64,000 nucleotides of DNA, from positions 1 through 64,000 of the forward strand of contig JAUSID010000005.1 in assembly GCA_030648295.1 (NCBI GenBank), written 5' to 3'. The notes beneath the pieces were generated by a model. It was not told the DNA's origin. It saw only the letters and a program-made list of their open reading frames with translations, and made no database searches. The position numbers were made by a program, and so were the translations under genes. Position 1 is the stretch's first letter. Every line of letters starts with the position of its first letter. The DNA is from Opitutaceae bacterium (lineage in GTDB: Bacteria > Verrucomicrobiota > Verrucomicrobiia > Opitutales > Opitutaceae). Shown here piece by piece: positions 33,095 to 42,714 of this stretch.

Positions 33095-36000
33095 CTACCA
33101 CCGAAAGAACCGATAGGGATCATCCCACTCTTCGGGCGCGTCGAGGTACAGTCCGGTGGACCAACGCTGCGCGTGCGGCGCGGCCGCTACGGGAGCGCCA
33201 AACCGTTCCAACACGGGCGACGGACCTGACACGCCGGCATTCGCGAGCACGCGGGCGAGGGCGTACGCGGCACGACGAAACGTACGTTTGAGATTGCTTT
33301 GCTTTCGGTAGTCAAAATGCCACGGCACCAACTGGCAGAATATCACCTGACCGTCTTCGGTGGCGGCGAGCACGCCACTGCCAGTGGGAACAGCGCCGCG
33401 GGTGACGAGCGGCAGCATGCGAGGATCGCGATTCATCAGGTCACCGGGCGCGACACCGGCAAACGGGGATTGTAGCGATGGCGGTTCGAAAAACGTCACC
33501 AGATGCTCACCAATCGTGATCCGCAGAGCGCGCGGCAACCGGGCATCGGCGCCCGTCTGATCGAGGCCAATTGCCACGATCCGTCCTCCGGCGGCGAGCC
33601 AACGCGCGAGCTCGGGTTTTGTCGGCGGACTTTCGGGCGGCCCTCCTGGGCCAAGCACAAGGACGGCGTCACTTGGCGCCGACGCATCGGGCCATGTTTT
33701 CACCTGAAGCCCGGCGGCCTCGAGGTGCAATTTCCCCGCGGGTTCGCCGGCATAGAACAACGGTCGCGAAGCTTGCGGCTTCCACGTCGTGACGTAGTCG
33801 AGCAGCCGGGCGGCGATCGTATCGCCCATCGACTCCGGCTCCGTGCGGCCACTCACGTCGAGCTGGCAAAACACAACCAGCCCGCGACCCTCGTGGCACT
33901 CCAACAGCGCGCTGTATTGCAGCGCAAAGCCGCCATCGACAATCGAGCGGAAATCCCCGCGCGGCGGTTTCTCGATCAGCACGGAGGCGACGTTGCCGCG
34001 ATTGCCGCAACGCCACAGCCGCGTCACGGGCAAATCACACCACGTGACCGTAGGGCCGTAACGGGGGCGGGTTTCGTAGGACAATCGCGGCGGCAGCAGT
34101 GTCGCTTCACCGCGCCAGTCGCGTAGTTGATCCGTGGTGACGCCCGCGAGGGCCGGGTGGTCCGGCAGCCGCGCAAACGCCCGGCGAAGTCCATATTCGG
34201 CCACGCGGAACCCGAAGCGCTGCTCCAGCACGGCAGCGGTTTGTTCGAACAGCACGACCTTCAGCCCGTCGCGGACCCGGGTGATGTCGGGCGCGTCTCC
34301 CTGTGGCGACAGTGCCTGTTTGCCCACCAGCAGAGCATCGTAGCGGGAGAGATCGGCCTTCGCATCCACCACGTCGACCGAGTCCGCACCGACACCGAGC
34401 CGGCGGAGCAGGGCGGTGGTTTCGCCCTTCGGATCGAAGAGCGCGATCTTCGAGGCGATTCGCGGCGCCGGCGCGCGCGCGGCCACGTGCACCACGAACG
34501 TATCGGTTTGCGTTTCGCCCTGGCCGAACCGAACCCCCGCCTCGAGCCGGTATTCGCCCGCTGGCAAATCGCGCGGCAACGCGAAACGCAGCGGAATCCG
34601 TCGCTGCTCGCCGGGCGGGATTGCCAATTGCGCCCGGCCGCTGATCGTATCCGGCGTCCGCAGCCACCAGGTTGCTTCGCCGCGCACCGGCTCCCGCGAG
34701 TTATTGATCACGATGAGCTGCTTTTCGAATGATTCGCCGGCCGTGAACAGGTGGTCCTTGCTCGTGAAGGCACCGGGCTTGCCGGCGAGCCACGCGAGCA
34801 ACGGCTGGTTGTAGCGGAGCAGGGCCTGCGCCGCCGCCGTCGGCATCCAGTCATCGCGATCGAACGCGAGGTCCATTCGCTCGTAACGGTCGCCGATAAA
34901 GTCGGCGCTGAACCCGGGCCGTTGCAGGTTTGCCCAGTCGACGGGAAGTTGCTGCCGCCGCTTGTCGACGCCGGGGCGCAGCTTCCAGTAGTGGCCGAAT
35001 TCCCAGGGCGACGTGGCCGAAACGCCCCACGTGCGATACGCCGGCCAGTTATCCGCCAGGTAAAGTGCAAAAACCGGATATCGCTCATCGAAGTCACGCG
35101 AGCCGACCTCGTGCGGGTAATCCCACCGATGCCAGACCTTGCCGGCTTGGAATTGCTTCGCTTCCCAACGGAGATTCGCCGCCTCGCGCGGGCTGATTTG
35201 AAACGCGCGGTCGCCGAGAAACTGCGCGTTCCATTCCGCGAGCGAAAACTGCCATGGGACCGCTGCACTGCCAAAGGCTCGTTCGCCCTGATACCAGCCG
35301 CGGTACAGCGTCCAATCCCAGGAGAACGGCGCGCCGTATTCGCACAGAAAGAGCGGCTTCACGCCCGCCGTGGCCCAGTGTTCGAACCAGTCCGACAGCT
35401 CCTGCGGTGGGACGAAGTTCGGGTAGAAATTGATCGTGTGCATGGACCCGAGATTTCCCGAGGAGTGATGGTAAATGACACGGCTCGGATCCAGCCGCCG
35501 CACGATCGCCTCGGCGCGCAACGCGTGTTTTGCGCTGACTTGGGCGCGGGCGTCGCGTGGATCGTGAGTTCCGTCGATTAGATCCGGATTCATGTCCTCC
35601 ATGTAGCCGGTGGCATTGTGATTCATCGCGTAGGCGACGACCGAAGGATGGTTCCGGGCGGCGCGCACGTAGAACGCGGCGTGCCGCGCGTAGCCGTTGG
35701 CCTCATCGGCGTCGACGGCCTTCCACTCGTAGTGTGAAAAGTGCGGCTGCGACAGCGCCACCAGCATGCCGACGTCGTCGGCCGCACGGAGGATCTCCTC
35801 GAAGCCGAGATGCGAGCCCGGCTCGCAGCCGTAGTTGTGCGTATAGACGAAATTGATACCGATGTTCTTCAGCCGCAGGAATGATTCGCGGGCGCGCTCG
35901 TAACCGGCGAGTGCCGCGCTCACCTGCGCGTTGTCGAGGGGGACGGCGGACAAGGCGATGCGGCTGCCGTTGAGGATGAAGTCCCGCCCTTCGATCCAGA

Positions 36001-37078
36001 ACTCGCGAAATCCGAAGCGAACATCGGCTGCCGTGTCGCACCGCTGTCCCGTGCTTTCGACGAGCGAGCAGCGCACAACATGCGTCCGCTGCGGGGTGTG
36101 CACATCCCACCCGGCGCCGGGGCGCCACGCTTGGGAGAACCGAAACCGGCCGCCGGCGAGATCAGACGCGCTGAACGACAGACTGGAGAACATCGCGATC
36201 GCGGCGCCGTTCTCCAGCACTTGCGCCTCGATCGTGTACCGGCGATCAGAGCGCAGCGCGTCGACGCCACAGTCAAAGTTCAGCTCGCCGCGGCGAAAGG
36301 AGGGGTCAACTTTGACGTCGCCCAGCCGCGCGCCCAACGGCGTGCTCACCAGAAAGACATCGCCGCACAACCCGCGACGTGCCACGCGGCCTTTCACCTC
36401 GCGCGCGGTGTTGGTGTCGGCATGGCTGAGCATCACGTCCTTGAGCGGCAGCGCCAGCACGAGGATGCTCAGCGCGTGCGTCGCGCCGGGCCGGCACCCA
36501 TCGGTGAGGTCGAGCTCGCCACCAGGAAAACGGATCTCGCCCCGCATTTGGCCGTCGATGAAAACAATCGCCGCGGAATTGACGTAGTCGGCGGCGAGCG
36601 CGATCCGGCGGCCGGTCCAGTTTTGCGGAATGGAGATTTCACGCTGGTACCACGCGGCCGTGACGGCGGCGAGTCGTTCGCCCTGCCAGTCGGGATGCGC
36701 AAACACCGTCTGGCAGTCCTTCTGCATGTAATCGGTGATCCCGGGCCACGGCCCCGGCACTTTGAAATAGCCCCAACGGGACACCGGCACGTCGCGAGCG
36801 TTGGCCGCGGCCGGCTGCCAGCGCCACAGTCCATTGATGCAGATTCGTTCCCGCGTCGGGGTTGTTTCGTGATACGCGCTGCCGAGGTCCCAAGTCGCGC
36901 GCACACCGGAGGGCAGGGCGACCGCGCCGTCGGCTTGGGCGCGCGCCGCTCGAACACCCGCACTGAACGAGAAGATTGCAACGGCGGCGAGGCACACCCC
37001 GCGCCAGCGGCGCGCTGGTCGCGTCCGGGTCGGCGGGAAGGGGTCTCGCAAGTGAGCGCCGGCGGGAGCGGTTGGCAT
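33095..37078 (-). CDS. Glycoside hydrolase family 2-like protein, acid/base Glu absent
   Basis: A 1327-residue secreted protein with a signal peptide around residues 25-48 (RGVCLAAVAIFSFSAG). The N-terminal GH2 sugar-binding domain includes INGLWRWQPA and AAWYQREISIPQNWTGRRI. An Ig-like domain and a TIM barrel follow (NFVYTHNYGCEPGSHLGFEE, RAARNHPSVVAYAMNHNATG). A long C-terminal part has a Rossmann-like glutamine-amidotransferase feel (VVLFEQTAAVLEQRFGF). GH2 enzymes normally have NE after NHPSVV, and here the position reads NHN. The candidate nucleophile Glu in LFLCEYGAP is present. It stands alone. Activity on a beta-galactoside or beta-mannoside is uncertain. Confidence 0.8.
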   Translation of the reverse strand: MPTAPAGAHLRDPFPPTRTRPARRWRGVCLAAVAIFSFSAGVRAARAQADGAVALPSGVRATWDLGSAYHETTPTRERICINGLWRWQPAAANARDVPVSRWGYFKVPGPWPGITDYMQKDCQTVFAHPDWQGERLAAVTAAWYQREISIPQNWTGRRIALAADYVNSAAIVFIDGQMRGEIRFPGGELDLTDGCRPGATHALSILVLALPLKDVMLSHADTNTAREVKGRVARRGLCGDVFLVSTPLGARLGDVKVDPSFRRGELNFDCGVDALRSDRRYTIEAQVLENGAAIAMFSSLSFSASDLAGGRFRFSQAWRPGAGWDVHTPQRTHVVRCSLVESTGQRCDTAADVRFGFREFWIEGRDFILNGSRIALSAVPLDNAQVSAALAGYERARESFLRLKNIGINFVYTHNYGCEPGSHLGFEEILRAADDVGMLVALSQPHFSHYEWKAVDADEANGYARHAAFYVRAARNHPSVVAYAMNHNATGYMEDMNPDLIDGTHDPRDARAQVSAKHALRAEAIVRRLDPSRVIYHHSSGNLGSMHTINFYPNFVPPQELSDWFEHWATAGVKPLFLCEYGAPFSWDWTLYRGWYQGERAFGSAAVPWQFSLAEWNAQFLGDRAFQISPREAANLRWEAKQFQAGKVWHRWDYPHEVGSRDFDERYPVFALYLADNWPAYRTWGVSATSPWEFGHYWKLRPGVDKRRQQLPVDWANLQRPGFSADFIGDRYERMDLAFDRDDWMPTAAAQALLRYNQPLLAWLAGKPGAFTSKDHLFTAGESFEKQLIVINNSREPVRGEATWWLRTPDTISGRAQLAIPPGEQRRIPLRFALPRDLPAGEYRLEAGVRFGQGETQTDTFVVHVAARAPAPRIASKIALFDPKGETTALLRRLGVGADSVDVVDAKADLSRYDALLVGKQALSPQGDAPDITRVRDGLKVVLFEQTAAVLEQRFGFRVAEYGLRRAFARLPDHPALAGVTTDQLRDWRGEATLLPPRLSYETRPRYGPTVTWCDLPVTRLWRCGNRGNVASVLIEKPPRGDFRSIVDGGFALQYSALLECHEGRGLVVFCQLDVSGRTEPESMGDTIAARLLDYVTTWKPQASRPLFYAGEPAGKLHLEAAGLQVKTWPDASAPSDAVLVLGPGGPPESPPTKPELARWLAAGGRIVAIGLDQTGADARLPRALRITIGEHLVTFFEPPSLQSPFAGVAPGDLMNRDPRMLPLVTRGAVPTGSGVLAATEDGQVIFCQLVPWHFDYRKQSNLKRTFRRAAYALARVLANAGVSGPSPVLERFGAPVAAAPHAQRWSTGLYLDAPEEWDDPYRFFRW

Positions 37079-37232
37079 GGCGGTTCCCGTTCAGTGAGCC
37101 GGGGGCGGCCTGCCTTCGCAAGCCGCGGCTGTTCACGCGTCGCGTCGCCCCGACGTCGTCCCGCTCTCGCCCCATCCAGCCGGCCGACCGGCGAGGTTGC
37201 TCGACCGGCCACCGGGCCGCGCGGATGTTGGA

Positions 37233-37589
37233 CTACCTCGACTTCACCGCCGCGGCAGGATCCAGATACACGCCCTTCAACGGATGCCGATCGAGCAGAT
37301 TGCCGTGCCAGCCCTTCACTTCCGGCCGCACGAGATTGTTGCGCGTGTAGAAATATACCGGCGCGATCGGGCTTTCCTCCGCGATGATCTCCTCGAGCCG
37401 CTGGTAAATCTCATATCGCCGCGCGTTGTCCGGCGTGCGGTTTGCTTCGGCGAACAGTCGATCATACTCCGCGTTGCGCCAGCGGGTCATGTTGTTGCCG
37501 CTGTCGCCGGTCATCAGCTCGAGAAACGTACTCGGGTCGAGGTAATCGCCGACCCACGCGAAGCGCGCGATCTGGAAGTCGCGAGTTAC
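37233..37589 (-). pseudogene. C-terminal fragment of an oligopeptide-binding protein (OppA-like)
   Basis: About 118 codons corresponding to the last part of an ABC transporter family 5 substrate-binding protein: DFQIARFAWVGDYLDPSTFL, MTRWRNAEYDRLFAEANRTP, YEIYQRLEEIIAEESPIAPV, then YFYTRNNLVRPEVKGW. The first 400 or so residues are missing. The frame enters directly from the stop codon of the coiled-coil protein upstream, so the N-terminal part was probably removed by a deletion at this junction. Confidence 0.8.
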
Positions 37590-38497
37590 TTCCTCGGGTC
37601 GGCCGGAGCTTCGGGCTCGAGTCGCATCGGACGCGAATCCGCCACGGCGGCCTGCGGGGCCTGGCCGTGCAGTTCGGTGAGGCGGCGCTCGATGTCCGTC
37701 ATCTTCGTCACCAGCTGCTCCTCGATCTTCTTGCGGTCGCTGCTGTTGACGATGCTCATGCTCGTCGCGTCCTTGATCACGTTGGCCGGAAGCGTGAGCA
37801 AACGCGTGATGAGCCCCTGATCCTTGAAGGAACTCAGGTAGAGTGCGGTGATTTCGTGGGACAGTTTGAGCGCGTCCTGCGCGACCGCCTGGGTCTGCTG
37901 GAGGTTGTTGTTCAGCTGCTGGTTTTTCGCCAGTTCCGCGGTCAGGACGGTGCCGACTTGATCGGAGATCCGCTGGCTATACTGCGCCAGCGACTCGCGG
38001 GTGAGGTTTTGATCGCGCGCCATCTCCGCCAGGATCGGCTGGATCCGCTCGGTCATGCGGCTGGACACCTTGTCGACCTGCTCGTTCTGCATCTTTTCCG
38101 CCTCTGCGGGGGACTTGGGCAGCGGGTTGTAGGGCTGGAGCTTTTTGGCAATTGCGGACGCGAGCGCATCCATGCGTTCGGTGTTCAGCCGCTCCACTTC
38201 CTCGTCGGTGCGGAAGAGATCCGACTCCCTTTTCGTAATCGCATCCTTCAACAACTTGTTGGTGGCTTCGATTTGCCGGCGGTTGTCCTCGGACATCTCC
38301 TTCAGCCGATCATTCTGTTCGCGCAGCGGAATCAATTCCGTCTGCTGTTTGACGCCCATCTCGCTGACGGTCTGCTGGTGCAGCCAGAAAGCTCCGCCGA
38401 TGACGAGCAATGCGGTCAGGATGACAGCAGGAATTTGTTCTGTGAATTTTTGCCACATAGACGTGGAGGTTTCGTTGGGTGGAGGCAGGTTATCCAT
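37586..38497 (-). CDS. Membrane-anchored coiled-coil protein, 303 aa
   Basis: One N-terminal membrane span (residues 22-40, IPAVILTALLVIGGAFWL) is followed by a long coiled coil (residues 45-220) rich in Glu, Lys and Gln, and a helical C-terminus (KKIEEQLVTKMTDIERRLTE). It is probably anchored in the inner membrane with the coiled coil in the periplasm. The family is not recognised. It diverges from the small gene at 38577, and the OppA fragment abuts its stop codon. Confidence 0.65.
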   Translation of the reverse strand: MDNLPPPNETSTSMWQKFTEQIPAVILTALLVIGGAFWLHQQTVSEMGVKQQTELIPLREQNDRLKEMSEDNRRQIEATNKLLKDAITKRESDLFRTDEEVERLNTERMDALASAIAKKLQPYNPLPKSPAEAEKMQNEQVDKVSSRMTERIQPILAEMARDQNLTRESLAQYSQRISDQVGTVLTAELAKNQQLNNNLQQTQAVAQDALKLSHEITALYLSSFKDQGLITRLLTLPANVIKDATSMSIVNSSDRKKIEEQLVTKMTDIERRLTELHGQAPQAAVADSRPMRLEPEAPADPRK

Positions 38498-38576
38498 GGA
38501 AGACAGGGAATTGCAACGTCGCGCTGGCGGCGGGTTTTGCAGTTGTTTTTCCGAACCCGCGCCGCACGTTGGCCCG

Positions 38577-38888
38577 ATGAGTTTGAACCGGAGCGAGCAG
38601 CGGATTTTTGACTATTTGCAGGGGCACCCTGACGAGCGACATTACTGGATAAACAAAGTTCAAACTGTTTGTGGCCGGGCTGAAAATGATTCCGCCGCGG
38701 TGGGCCGGTTGGAGTCGGAACTATGGCGGTATTATGAAGAACGGAGTGCGGTAGCCAATCCGTTCAAAGAGGCGGCCCGGGTGGAGGGACTGAAGCGGAC
38801 GAGCATGAAAAACCTGGCCGAGTTGCTGGTGCGACTTTGGGTCGAGCCAAAGCCCCGGAAAAAGGAGCCGACCAGAGAAAGCGGCTGA
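38577..38888 (+). CDS. Conserved hypothetical protein, 103 aa
   Basis: A small soluble protein, MSLNRSEQRIFDYLQGHPD then ERHYWINKVQTVCGR, ending in a basic stretch (WVEPKPRKKEPTRESG). The N-terminal part has a winged-helix-like pattern, but I cannot assign it. The start was chosen because upstream codons overlap the divergent coiled-coil gene antisense. A strong hairpin at 39077-39108 may terminate its transcript. Confidence 0.6.
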   Translation: MSLNRSEQRIFDYLQGHPDERHYWINKVQTVCGRAENDSAAVGRLESELWRYYEERSAVANPFKEAARVEGLKRTSMKNLAELLVRLWVEPKPRKKEPTRESG

Positions 38889-39076
38889 AAGACGGTGAAT
38901 TTGGAGAACGAATACACCACAAAAACGCGCTCCACGAACCACAAGCGCGGCCGGGGATTTTTCAGAGCGAAAAAGTGCAAACTGCACTGGAACCGGAAGC
39001 CCTTCTGGGTGACTTTAACTGCGTCGATTTTCTCCTCCGCTTAGCGGTGGAGAATTGGGGTAAGTAAGAAAGCAAT

Positions 39077-39108
39077 GGGCGGGCCGCTTAGGGGTAGGCG
39101 GCCCGCCC
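39077..39108. terminator. Bidirectional intrinsic terminator
   Basis: An 11-base perfect stem GGGCGGGCCGC/GCGGCCCGCCC has a 10-base loop. It is followed by TCTTTCTT on the plus strand and TTGCTTTCTTAC on the minus strand. It lies 36 bases downstream of the sulfite reductase stop codon (minus strand) and after the 103-aa gene (plus strand). Confidence 0.8.
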
Positions 39109-39143
39109 TCTTTCTTAAACGCGTTGCAACGCGTGACGCGCGC

Positions 39144-40901
39144 TCAAATCTGCTCGCCCTTGGCAGCGTTGCGCTGTTCGTGAAAATCGTGCGGCGTGAA
39201 CGTCGGCGTGACATAACCCGCACGAATGACGAAATCACCGAACCGCTCGCCGTTCAGCCGCTCCTGCGCGTAGCGCCGGATGATCGGACCAAGCATCGGC
39301 ACCAGTTCGGCCGTCGCCACCGACGCCTTGTAGAGGACGTTGAAACGCGAACCGTTGAACGCGGCGCCGAGATACACGTTGTATTTGCCCGGGGCCCTGC
39401 CCACCAGGCCGATCTCGGCGAGCGACGGCCGGCCGCATCCGTTCGGGCAGCCGGTGATCCGGAGCGAAATCGCGTCGTTCCGCAAACCGGCCGCTTCGAC
39501 TTCGGTCTCGAGGAGCCGGACCAGTTCGGGCAGGTAACGCTCGCTTTCCGCCAGCGCGAGCCCGCAGGTGGGCAGCGCGACGCAGGACATGGAATTCAGC
39601 TTCAGGCCCGTGGCGTTGTTCGCCGTATCCAGCTTGTACTGACGCAGCAACGCCTCGATCCGCGGCCGCTCCGCGGGCGTGATGTTGGCGATGATCAGAT
39701 TCTGGTTCGGGGTCAGCCGCAGGTCGCCCTGGTGCACGCGCGCGATTTCGCGCAACCCCGACTTCAGTTTGTAGTCGGCGGTGTCCTTCACGCGGCCGCT
39801 CTGGATGAAGAGGGTGAAATGCGCGTTGCCATTGTCGCCCTGCGTCCAGCCATAACGGTCGCCCGTGTGCGTGAACTCGAATCGCCGGGGCGTTTGGAGT
39901 TTGTAGCCGAGCCGCCGCTCCACCTCGCCGCGGAACCAGCTGAGCCCGCGATTCTCAATCGTGTACTTGAGCCGCGCGAACTTCCGGTCGACGCGATCGC
40001 CGTAGTCGCGCTGCACCGTGACGACCTTTTCCGCGACGTCGATCACCTGGTCGACGGTGCAGAAGCCCATGACGTCGGCCAGCCGCGGAAACGTCTCGAG
40101 CTGGTTGTGCGACATGCCGAGCCCGCCGCCAACGGTGACGTTGCAGCCGACGAGTTTCTTCCCGCTCTCGTCCGCGATCGCGATGAATCCGAGATCGTGG
40201 GCATAGATGTCGACGTCGTTGCTGGGCGGCACCGCAAACACGATCTTGAATTTCCGGGGCAGGTAACTGCGGCCGTAGATTGGTTCGTCCTCGGGTTCAC
40301 CCCCGTCGACGAGTTCATCGGCGACCCAGAGTTCGTGATACGCGCGGGTCCGCGGCAGCAGGTGATCGCTGACGGCCTTCATGATTGGCCAGACCTGCTG
40401 GTGCAGCGTGGACTCCTCGGGATTCGGGTTGCACATCACGCCGCGGTTGATGTCGCCGCAGGCGCCGCGGGTGTTGAAGTGCGCGGCGAGGTTGATCTGT
40501 TGGACGAGCGGCCGGAGATTGCTCTTCAGAATGCCGTGCAATTGGAACGACTGCCGCGTGGTGATCTTCAGCGTGCCGTTCGCATGCGAGTCGGCCAGCT
40601 GGTCGAGCGCCAGCCACTGCGCGGGCTGGCAGACGCCGCCGGGCACCCGCACGCGGGCCATGAAGATGAAGGCTTTTTCCTTCCCCTCCTTGCGCCGCTG
40701 GTTGCGCACGTCGCGGTCGTCCTGCTGGTAAACGCCGTGGAACTTCATCAGCTGGTTGCTATCGTCCGACACGGCGCCGGTGCTGGAATCGGCGAGTTCG
40801 CGCCGAATATTTCCGCGGAGCCAGTTGCTCTCCACTTTTAGCTGCTCGTTTTTGTGCAGCGGCTTTTCAGGAATCGGGGATTTGTCGACGGGAAGGCTCA
40901 T
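39144..40901 (-). CDS. cysI: Sulfite reductase hemoprotein subunit (CysI/Sir-like)
   Basis: A 585-residue enzyme for the six-electron reduction of sulfite to sulfide using siroheme and a 4Fe-4S cluster. Siroheme-binding Arg/Lys segments are KITTRQSFQLHGILK and FNTRGACGDINRGVMCNPNP. The cluster Cys are in CVALPTCGLALAESE (C-x5-C) and CPNGCGRPSLAEIGLVG (C-x3-C). Duplicated ferrite-reductase-like halves are complete. No CysJ flavoprotein is nearby, so electrons may come from ferredoxin or a distant partner. The ATG overlaps the stop of the CbiX-like gene (ATGA), and the two follow SUMT in one operon that couples siroheme supply to its user. Confidence 0.93.
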   Translation of the reverse strand: MSLPVDKSPIPEKPLHKNEQLKVESNWLRGNIRRELADSSTGAVSDDSNQLMKFHGVYQQDDRDVRNQRRKEGKEKAFIFMARVRVPGGVCQPAQWLALDQLADSHANGTLKITTRQSFQLHGILKSNLRPLVQQINLAAHFNTRGACGDINRGVMCNPNPEESTLHQQVWPIMKAVSDHLLPRTRAYHELWVADELVDGGEPEDEPIYGRSYLPRKFKIVFAVPPSNDVDIYAHDLGFIAIADESGKKLVGCNVTVGGGLGMSHNQLETFPRLADVMGFCTVDQVIDVAEKVVTVQRDYGDRVDRKFARLKYTIENRGLSWFRGEVERRLGYKLQTPRRFEFTHTGDRYGWTQGDNGNAHFTLFIQSGRVKDTADYKLKSGLREIARVHQGDLRLTPNQNLIIANITPAERPRIEALLRQYKLDTANNATGLKLNSMSCVALPTCGLALAESERYLPELVRLLETEVEAAGLRNDAISLRITGCPNGCGRPSLAEIGLVGRAPGKYNVYLGAAFNGSRFNVLYKASVATAELVPMLGPIIRRYAQERLNGERFGDFVIRAGYVTPTFTPHDFHEQRNAAKGEQI

Positions 40902-41854
40902 GCGGAAAACGGCGAAGGTTGGAAGCCCGGGCTGAAGCCCGGAGGGATGGAAGAAAGGGAAGTTTCGGACGTGAAACTCGACGTGGAATCAGAACGCGAC
41001 GAAACGTTCAATCGCGCATCGCGGAGCGCGGTGGCGAGGGTGTCCACCACGAATGGGTGAGTGCCGACCAATTCGGTAAAGTGGCACCGGAGCGGCGGCG
41101 ACGCCAGCCGGTCTTCCGCGGCACGCGCGACTTGCGCGAGATCGCCGCGCGGTCCGGCGTGGCGCCCGGGGGCGAGGAACAGCGGCGCGACGACGATTTC
41201 GCCGCGATCGAAACCGCGGACGCCGAGTTGGTCGGCGAGCAGCGGCTGGTTGTGGGCATACTCGGTGCCTTCAAGCGAGGCGGCGGCGAGCGGCCCGATT
41301 TCGGGGCCAAGTTCGCGCCGCACTGCCGCGGCAATTTCGCTGCGCAGGGTGGCAGAGGCGGGCGAGGGGCCGCCGTGATCGACAACGATGACGGGCGGCG
41401 CGTGCAGTCCGCGTGCCCCGATGACGTCGCGAATGCGTGACGCCACGACGCGCACGAGCGTTTCGTCACCGGCGATTCCCCCGGTGAACGAAAAGTCGAA
41501 TCCGCCGATCTTACGCTGGAGATTCTCCAGATCCTCGCGCAACGCCGAGCCAATCGCGCCCTGCGCACTGACGAAGAAAGGCACGAACAGGAATTCACGT
41601 TCGCCGGCCGCGATCATCGCGCGCACCCATGGAGCCAGCGTCCATGCGCGACCATCCGGTTGGAGGGGCACCTCCGCGACGCTCCCGGGAGACGCGCTGC
41701 CGGCAAACGCGAGCGACCGGATGCGATTGCTGTGTTTCCAGGAGACCGCATGCACGACGGCGCCAGTTCGCTCTGCGAGCGCGGCGGCGACAGCGCGGAC
41801 GTTGCGATGGGCGGCGGGTTCCAGGGAACCGTTATCGACGAGGGCGACAATCAT
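40898..41854 (-). CDS. CbiX/SirB-type chelatase-like protein
   Basis: A protein of about 318 residues with two chelatase-like halves: IVALVDNGSLEPAAHRNVRA at the N-terminus and VIVVDHGGPSPASATLRSEI in the middle. Other strands are FLFVPFFVSAQGAIGSAL and IVVAPLFLAPGRHAGPRGDL. CbiX/SirB enzymes insert cobalt or iron into sirohydrochlorin. Between SUMT and the siroheme enzyme, an iron-chelatase role for siroheme is the best inference. The first half has Asn where the second has the metal-site His, so only one half may be active. ATG 41854 shares a base with the SUMT stop. The C-terminal Ser-rich tail is not part of the fold. Confidence 0.8.
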   Translation of the reverse strand: MIVALVDNGSLEPAAHRNVRAVAAALAERTGAVVHAVSWKHSNRIRSLAFAGSASPGSVAEVPLQPDGRAWTLAPWVRAMIAAGEREFLFVPFFVSAQGAIGSALREDLENLQRKIGGFDFSFTGGIAGDETLVRVVASRIRDVIGARGLHAPPVIVVDHGGPSPASATLRSEIAAAVRRELGPEIGPLAAASLEGTEYAHNQPLLADQLGVRGFDRGEIVVAPLFLAPGRHAGPRGDLAQVARAAEDRLASPPLRCHFTELVGTHPFVVDTLATALRDARLNVSSRSDSTSSFTSETSLSSIPPGFSPGFQPSPFSA

Positions 41855-42714
41855 CAGGCAAATGAAGCGGCGGTGACTTCCACCCGGTGAGATTGGGAGT
41901 GGAGTGGTTGCGCCGCGGCGGTTTCGGCGGCGGCGAGGGGCGGAAAAACTTCGGGACGCGACCTGGCGGCGCGGGCAAACCATTCGAGTTTCCCGGACAG
42001 AGCGGCGACTTTGCCGATGACCACGATGGCCGGTGCGCCGAAGCCCGCGTGCTCCGACTCGAGCGCGATGCGGCCAACGTCGGAAATGAAATGGCGGTGA
42101 TTACCGGTCGTGGCGGATTGGATCACCGCCGCCGGCGTCGCGGGATCGAGACCGCCCGCCTGCAACCGACGCGTGATGGACTCGAGATTCTTCATGCCCA
42201 TGTACACGCACAACGTCGCCTGCAGCGATCCGTAGTCCTCCCAGCGGATCGACGTATCCGGTTTGTTGGGATCCTCATGACCGGTCAGGAACACGACGGC
42301 GGAACTGTGGGCGCGGTGGGTAAGGGGAATGCCGGCGTAGGCCGCCGCGGCCAGAGCTGAGGTGACGCCGGGTACGATTTCGAAGCGGATACCGGCAGCG
42401 GCGAGTGCCTCCGCTTCCTCACCGCCCCGACCAAAGATGAACGGATCGCCGCCTTTGAGCCGGACCACAGTTTTTCCGGCGCGCGCGAATGCGATTAACG
42501 TGCCTTCGATATCGCGCTGCGGGCAGCAGAAGCCGCCGCCCTTTTTCCCGACGAACACGCGCTCCGCGTCAGGTGAGGCCAAGGCCATGATTTCGGGTGC
42601 GACGAGATAATCGTGCACGATCGCGTCTGCTTCACGGACAAGGCGGTGCGCCTTCAGTGTCAGCAGTTCCGGATCACCGGGGCCCGCGCCGACGAGGTAA
42701 ACGGTGCCGGTCAT
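41854..42714 (-). CDS. cobA: Uroporphyrinogen-III C-methyltransferase (SUMT)
   Basis: A 286-residue SAM-dependent methyltransferase that makes precorrin-2 from uroporphyrinogen III. All landmarks are present: VYLVGAGPGDPELLTLKA, VVRLKGGDPFIFGRGGEEAE, VPGVTSALAAAAYAGIPLTH and ASLTAT-like C-terminal strands. It is first in an operon with the CbiX-like chelatase and sulfite reductase, so it serves siroheme production. The precorrin-2 dehydrogenase step is not covered by a gene in the window. It diverges from cysH with a 451-base gap. Confidence 0.93.
   Translation of the reverse strand: MTGTVYLVGAGPGDPELLTLKAHRLVREADAIVHDYLVAPEIMALASPDAERVFVGKKGGGFCCPQRDIEGTLIAFARAGKTVVRLKGGDPFIFGRGGEEAEALAAAGIRFEIVPGVTSALAAAAYAGIPLTHRAHSSAVVFLTGHEDPNKPDTSIRWEDYGSLQATLCVYMGMKNLESITRRLQAGGLDPATPAAVIQSATTGNHRHFISDVGRIALESEHAGFGAPAIVVIGKVAALSGKLEWFARAARSRPEVFPPLAAAETAAAQPLHSQSHRVEVTAASFA

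Noticed and set aside
39075-40841. 588-codon open frame on the plus strand
   Set aside because: It is antisense to the clearly identified sulfite reductase.
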